Assembly: GCA_036435485.1 (NCBI GenBank)
Contig: CM071599.1
Location: 213,147,178 to 213,211,177 of the forward strand
Source: Saposhnikovia divaricata
Taxonomy: Eukaryota; Streptophyta; Magnoliopsida; Apiales; Apiaceae
Length of the DNA: 64,000 bases
Direction of reading: 5' to 3'
Shown: piece by piece, positions 58,444 to 64,000 of the stretch
How positions within the stretch are numbered: the stretch's first letter is position 1
Layout: each line of letters opens with the position of its first letter
Program-made: the position numbers and the translations under genes
The notes under the pieces: generated by a model
What the model was told of the DNA's origin: nothing
Seen by the model: only the letters and a program-made list of their open reading frames with translations
Database searches by the model: none

Positions 58444-59310
58444 TGACTCTCTACTAAACTCAATTTTTTTTTAAAACAAATGATCAAAGACTTCTGAGGC
58501 AGGTTAGCTGCACTTAGGTAAAATCACTTGTGCTATCCAATTCTACACTCAATCACTCAACAAAACCTTCAAGTGTTCAATTCAACACAATCTGCCATAT
58601 TTCACAAACTCTTCTGAATTCTCATAGACAAATTCACAAACACCTTCTGCGCACACCACCCACAACATGCACAATACTAAAAAAAACACTAAGACACCAG
58701 CAATCCAACACACTCACCTCCAATATTACTCGATTCAACCCACAAAACTCCAACGCAACAGTATTCACACCACAATTACTGCACAATTCAAGTAAATTCC
58801 ACTACACAACCTATACTTTTGAACAAGAAACAATGTCGCAACTTCTTCTCACAAACAATTACTCAAACACTTTAGCTACACACGGAGTTTCACTTCTTCC
58901 AATCACACACAATTGTATCTATTAATCCTCGTAATTTCCAGTGAATATGCAAACTGACTTTTCTTTCAAGCAATTGACCAAACACCTTGTATACACCTCT
59001 GATATTCTGTAGTCACCAACAACGAACACAGGAATCTCTTATATACTACTTCGTTTTGTAACTTTTCTGTTGTTACAACACTCAATCTACAGAGTAACAC
59101 TAAAAACAAGTTGAATGTATATTAAACTTCACTAAAACAACTTCTTTTACTAGCTACAACAACAGATCTAATCAAGAGAGATCAGAACGAAGCACCTGAA
59201 CTGAAATTGCCATATCTCAACCATTACAGCTGCGATTACTAAGTTTCATAGTTCGATCGACTCGTCTTAGTGTGCATAACATAGTAGAAACAGTGGTTGA
59301 TCGATTTAGA

Positions 59311-59324
59311 GGGCTCTGATACCA
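59311..59324 (-). promoter_or_regulatory. Primer-binding site of the non-autonomous LTR element
   Basis: On the minus strand TGGTATCAGAGCCC, three bases after the 5' LTR; matches the initiator-methionine tRNA end. It fixes the orientation of the element. Confidence 0.92.
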
Positions 59325-59327
59325 ATT

Positions 59328-59698
59328 TGTCAGGAACTCAAGATATGTAAAATAACATAGAAAGTAGCAGAAATAGGTGAGAAATCAGAAGAAATAAGAT
59401 GAGAAACAGATCAGATTCAGAGGTAGAAGAGAAGAGAGATAGCATAAAACAAGTAAGCTTGCAGAGAAAGAAAGGGTTGTAAGAGAGAGAACCCTAGAGA
59501 GAGTCAGATAGGGAGAAGAGAGAGGTGGAACAAAGTTCCCTTTTCTGTTATTTCATAATGCATAATGAGAAATTACAACTGAGCTGCTATTTGTACTACT
59601 GCAATACTAACTAACTCACTCTGAAATTACTTTACTACCCTTAGAACTATATAGCATACTATTACTAGTACTATTATACTACTACTGCATTCCTGACA
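59328..59698 (-). repeat. 5' LTR of the non-autonomous LTR element
   Basis: 371 bp from TGTCAGGAACTC to CATTCCTGACA. Apart from one missing 67-bp segment it matches the split left LTR (46754-47140 plus 56497-56547) closely. Confidence 0.95.
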
Positions 59699-59703
59699 AT
59701 TTA

Positions 59704-61208
59704 CCAGAGTAATCTCGTGATAAATTTACAAAGGTAGAGTGCAAGAGTAGTTTTACTAGCTGTAGTATTTATACTTTGCGCTTGGTTTTGATAGACAAAA
59801 CACGTTTTCACTTCATCACTGTCAAATTGTCTTATCCAAAGTTTTAGAAATACTCTACCTGATGGTTTTACTCTATAAATTAGTTAGTCTTACCGTCCCT
59901 TGACTGGCATTGTGAGTATTCACTATTCAGACTTGCATAGAACCAAAATGGTATTCGAAACTCACCCAAATAAATTTTGAATTCCATTATTGACATTTGA
60001 CCATGCTCGAAAGATTATCCATACTATACTATTATAAGCATAATAGACATTCTCGTAACCTCCTTTCTTTTTTCCAGCAATCGTTTATTATAAAAGATCA
60101 ACATACTTCTATTACTTGAGAAGTTGAATCTTTTAAACAGCATGGAGACAAAGATGTAACGGGCCAAAAAATATACGTCAAGTACGAAATTTATGACCAG
60201 TCAAGGGGAATTACATAATTTAAGGAGTTATATACGGAAGGAGTTTTCAAACATACCGGATGAAAGATTTCATCTTCCATCTGCTACATGATTTCAATGT
60301 TGTAAGATACAGATTATAGTCTTCGAAAGAAGACTCCATTGCTGCTACGTCTAAAACTTGTGCTCAGGCTCTAATTCTACACTTTCGACATTCCTATTTA
60401 TTTATATATATAAAATGATGATTTTTTAACTAAATTTGATTTCAATTGTAAAAATTGATTTATGATTCGGCAGTTTAAAGCTCGTAGATGTATGGAAATA
60501 TAGTTTCATATTTGTGAGATATTATCTTGATTCCTCTTCATATTATTATATGATAAATATAAAGTCAAATTTGATTTTATACGATAAAATTTTGGATCTT
60601 TGTCAACCAAATGAAGTAGGAGGAATTAAATAAATTAAGAGTAATTCTAGAGTTCCTTTAATTTTTCCCATTCTGAATCAAATGATGAACAGGTTGCTGA
60701 CTTAACTAGTTCAGCAACATACTGACCTTGTGAGTAGAGTAGTCGCCTGCATTATGCAGAAAAAACCTACCGGTTGGTGCCCTTGCACATTATTTTAGTT
60801 GTCAGAGCATGTTCTACCAACACTAGCTAGCTAGGTAAAGCCGTAAAGAACAGAAGAGACTCAAACAGTAGCCCAAATAGAAATGATGAATCTGACTAGC
60901 TAGGAGATTATTGTTTATCTGGAAATTAAAGTTTTGTTTATGATGAAAAACAAGCTGGAAATTAGATGTAAATCCATTTAAATGTAATGTATCTCCTGCA
61001 CATGCGATAATATTAGTACTACCATAAACCACATTTATCTAGAAAGTGGAGTCTCTGTACTTGGCATTGTAACCTGCACATACTTCTATTCTCTCGATAA
61101 CGAGGGGTTGAGGACAATCCGAAAAACGGACACCTTTATATATAAGTAGCTCCTCTGAGACTTTTTAATAAGCGGAAAATATGGGGGCGGGGTTGTGAGA
61201 GTCATACA
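59704..61208. other. Intergenic DNA, possible promoter at its right end
   Basis: No coding sequence recognised. A TATA-like TTTATATATAAG at about 61135-61146 precedes the possible exon at 61209 by some 65 bases. Confidence 0.4.
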
Positions 61209-61312
61209 ATGAATGTAAGGAATGATGAATCAAGCTATGCTGATGATAGTCTTTCTCTTGTAGAAAGACAGATACGTTCCAACCTGGCACACATTTTTGT
61301 CTTGTCGGGGGC
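61209..61312 (+). pseudogene. Possible first exon cut off by a gypsy LTR
   Basis: An ATG at 61209 opens a frame (MNVRNDESSYADDSLSLVE...) that stays open for 34 codons up to the LTR boundary at 61312 and then stops inside the LTR. A TATA-like box lies about 65 bases upstream. The composition reads like real coding sequence, but it is short and I do not recognise the protein. It may equally be a chance frame. Confidence 0.25.
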
Positions 61313-63246
61313 TGTCAGGAACTGGTCTGTTTTCAATGATTTCTAGGTATATTTTTGGTGTTTTCTGTATAATCAAAGTAAAATAACAGCTAATATAGAT
61401 CGATTAACAGAGAATCTAGAAGAAATAGATGAGAAAACAGAAGAAAGGAGATGAGAAATAGATCAGAATTAAATTAGATGAGAGAAGAATAAGAACCCTG
61501 GGAGAGAGAAAGTATGTTATAGAGAGAGAAAGAGATTTGGAGGGAAACTCTATTTCATTTCATAACCTCAAAAGTAAAGCTTACACAAGTATTTATAGAC
61601 TCTCCATACACAGACTTCCAATACTACAGAGTAAAGAACAGAAATGACCAAACTACCCTTACTGAGTTCTTCTAATATAACCAGCACATACTCCCTATTA
61701 CAATTATACTACTGAATTATATGATAATACTACTGAATTATAAGCCAAATTCTGACATTCCCTCCCCCTTCAGTTAAGCCATGTCCTCATCGTTCAGAAA
61801 TCAGGAAAATTGCATAGCAAGAGATCCTCATCTTCCCAAGTAGCCTCATCCACACTGCAACCTCTCCATTGAACTAACCTTTGATATACCATCTTATGAT
61901 CTCTTAAGATGCTTCTAATATCCAGCTGCCTTAAAGGAGTTAAATCAAAAGCACCATGTCCATTTACTTGAGGTAACTGCTTCTGCACCTTAGCAAGTCC
62001 AATGGCCTTTTTAAGCTGAGACACATGGAACACTGGATGGACACTAGATGAATCTCTTAAAGCCAACCTGTAAGCCGCAGTTCCTACCTTTTATTTTATC
62101 TCATAAGGTCCATAGAACTTATCATCCAGCTTAAGGTTTTTCCTGATTGCAACAGTCACTTGTCTATAGGGTTGTAACTTGAGGTAAACCCAGTCACCAA
62201 CCTGAAACACCCTCTCTGATCTTTTAGCATCTGCATACACCTTCATTTTGGCTTGAGCACTCTCCAGTAATTCCCTTAACCTGCTCCATTACTGATGTTT
62301 TCCTTCGAGTAACTCCTCCAGGCTACTGATGTTAGTCTGAACTCTCTCTTGCCAGGTCAAGTGCCTTGGTTTCACACCATATACTATCTGAAAAGGTGTT
62401 GTACCCAGAGTAGTATGAAAGGTGGTATTATACCACCATTCTGTAGAAGATAGCCAGGATGACCAATTCTTAGGTACCTCACTGGTCTTAGTCCTTAGAT
62501 ACTGTTCTAAGCACTGATTCACCCTCTCTGTACAACCATCTGATTGAGGGTGATAGGCTGTACTGAAATTCAGTCTAGTTCCAGATAATTTGAACAAGCT
62601 CTGCCAGAACTCACTAAGAAAAATATTGTCTCTGTCACTTACAATGGTCTCAGGCAATCCATGAAGCTTATACACTTGCTCAAAAAACACTTGAGCTAAG
62701 CTCCTAGCAGAAATAGGATGGGGTAGTCCTATGAAGTGACCATACCTACTAAATCTATCCACAACAACCCAAATGACTTCATTAACTTTGGATTTAGGCA
62801 AACCAGTGATGAAGTCCATGGAAACGTCCCTCCAAGGTTCTTGTGGAATATTGAGTGGCTGTAACAAGCCTGGATATTTCACATGCCCCCCTTGTTCTGC
62901 TGACAAACCTCATACTCTCTAATCCATTTACAAATATTCTGTCTTAGTGTGGGCCAATGAAATTAATCCATTACCTTCTTTGTTGTAGCTCTTATTCCAG
63001 AATGTCCCCCTAAACCATGACAATGTAATTCTTCAAAAACCTGCTTCCTCAATTCCCCTGAACTGCCCAGTACCCACTTCCCTCTAAACATCAACAATCC
63101 TTGTCTCATCTAATACTCTTGAGGACCCCCTCTTTCAACTGTTACTGCAGTTATGAGTTCTTGTATTTCAGTATCCCCTTCATAGCTTTCTTCAATCTAA
63201 GACATCCATGATGGTACTATTCCAGACAATTGGGCACAACTGCCAT
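61313..63246 (-). mobile_element. Chromovirus (Ty3/gypsy) 3' part
   Basis: 3' LTR at 61313-61757 (445 bp, TGTCAGGAACTGG to TTCTGACA), then a purine tract on the minus strand (GAAGGGGGAGGGAATG) and the C-terminal part of pol with a chromodomain. The element stops at about 63246, where a sequence starting TAGGGGTGAACAA begins, so it is either truncated or interrupted and continued outside the window. The LTR shares blocks such as AGATGAGAAA and GAAATAGATGAGAAA-type sequence and both ends with the non-autonomous element at 46754-59698. Confidence 0.88.
61794..63235 (-). pseudogene. Chromovirus integrase and chromodomain, degraded
   Basis: From upstream: a zinc-binding HHCC region on the minus strand (about 62880-63060; ELHCHGLGGHSGIRAT and CQQNKGG, with an in-frame stop before FHWP), the integrase core (62289-62906) with DFITGLPKS, VSDRDNIF and a DGCTERVNQ stretch holding the third acidic residue, then a broken linker (62067-62288) and a C-terminal part (61794-62066) with HPVFHVSQLKK followed by a chromodomain (VQWRGCSVDEATWEDED). 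Several stops and a frameshift make it non-functional. In this family integrase joins cDNA to chromatin, with the chromodomain guiding the site. Confidence 0.9.
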
Positions 63247-63247
63247 T

Positions 63248-64000
63248 AATTAGGGGTGAACAAAAGTCCGATTAAACCGCAAACCCGAACCAACCCACCC
63301 CTTTTTTTACTCGAACAAACCGAACCATCCGAAACCGAAATATTAATGGGTTAATTTTTAAAAAACCCGAATAAGTTGGGTTGGGTCAGGATTTAATAAG
63401 TTTTAACCCTCAACCAACCCAACCCAACCCGTTATGTTACTAAAGCCTTAAGCCCATATTCATGTCCAGTGTCTATTAAGTATCCAGCCCATTTACAATC
63501 CAGTAACCAGTTACTACTTACTAGAGATTTAACCTAAAACTATCAGTCGTTGTATTTGTATCATACATATCATTATCAATTTATCATATATACGCCGCTC
63601 TCATTCTCAATCTCACTCTCAGTCTCTCGGACTCTCACTAGTCACTACTTAGTTCTCTTTGTAAGGTAATTATATTTCAATTTATTACTTCTCTTTCAAT
63701 TTGTTCATCATGATTACAATACCTGTTTCTTAATTTACATTACTTGTTCATCATGTTTTAATTTACATTACCCGTTATGTGTCTCTTGATTGTTTCTATT
63801 GTGCATATATAATCTCTTAATCTCTTAATCTCTTTTACTCTGTATATCTATGTACTATGTACTTCGAATTTAGTAATTTTTATTTAGATTTAGATGTTTT
63901 TTGGTTAATGTTGTGTATGTATTTACTGATGTGTGTATGTATTCTTAATATTTTGTTAATTTACTAATGTAGGTATGTATTTTGTTAATTTTATAACTTA
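63248..64000 (+). mobile_element. Left end of a probable hAT-like element
   Basis: Begins TAGGGGTGAACAAAAGTCCG followed by repeated AACCCGAACC/AACCCAACCC phrases, a usual subterminal pattern of plant hAT transposons. It interrupts the gypsy sequence. The other end and the 8-bp duplication lie outside the window (a candidate left duplication is CCATTAAT). A CTCTCTCTCGGACTCTC leader and a GTAAGGTAATT donor-like site (about 63660) might mark a 5' untranslated exon. No coding sequence seen. Confidence 0.5.

Larger units (their letters stand above)
46754..59698 (-). mobile_element. Non-autonomous LTR retrotransposon with an unknown ORF
   Basis: Flanked by ATTTA on both sides (46749-46753 and 59699-59703). 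The right LTR is 59328-59698 (371 bp). The left LTR is 46754-47140 joined to 56497-56547 (438 bp) because a copia element sits in it; the 67-bp difference is one segment missing near the start of the right LTR. A methionine-tRNA primer-binding site adjoins the right LTR, so the element reads on the minus strand. The internal region (56548-59327) has no protease, RT or integrase. LTR and polypurine region are related to those of the chromovirus at 61313, the likely source of its enzymes. Confidence 0.9.

Overview
This window is nuclear DNA from a flowering plant, most likely a eudicot. The evidence is intron-bearing genes of plant-specific families, Helitrons, Stowaway and Tourist-like MITEs, L1-type LINEs and Ty1/copia and Ty3/gypsy elements, all in AT-rich sequence. 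I cannot name the species from the sequence alone. Roughly four fifths of the window is transposable-element DNA, much of it nested several levels deep.

Host genes are few: the C-terminal end of a C2H2 zinc-finger/EAR protein (1-400), an eight-exon GH79 heparanase-like glycosidase (2119-4366), a membrane-anchored RING protein on the minus strand (5132-5929), an ERI1-type DEDDh 3'-5' exonuclease on the minus strand (23275-24201) and a four-EF-hand calmodulin-like protein (41348-41767). A possible truncated 5' exon at 61209-61312 runs into a gypsy LTR.

The repeat layout, left to right: (1) an LTR-like element 7668-20988 (5-bp target duplication TAAGT) split by an exactly 9,000-bp Ty1/copia element at 8878-17877, which has equal-length LTRs and one uninterrupted polyprotein. 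(2) A MITE and foldback belt at 21.8-29.0 kb, including a pogo-like element and two copies of one foldback family lying head to head. (3) A Helitron belt at 29.0-41.0 kb; one Helitron carries a 5.5-kb LINE with an intact ORF2, and others are nested in each other. (4) A Tourist-like MITE at 42191-45166 hit separately by a Helitron and by a Stowaway. (5) A 1.4-kb solo LTR at 45217-46612. (6) A three-level nest at 46754-59698: a non-autonomous LTR element with an unrecognised 574-aa ORF, a decayed copia element inside one of its LTRs, and a solo copia LTR inside that copia. (7) The 3' part of a chromodomain gypsy element (61313-63246) whose LTR is related to that of the non-autonomous element, then the start of a probable hAT-like element.

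The host genes show no functional link to one another. The main interactions are between mobile elements: a chromovirus that probably serves a non-autonomous relative, Helitrons using each other as targets, and copia elements sitting in other LTRs. The most unusual signals are a 12-13-bp word repeated many times in both LTRs and coding sequence of one copia element, the chimeric ORF in the non-autonomous LTR element, three 25-nt hairpins in the copia leader, and triloop hairpins inside a foldback element.
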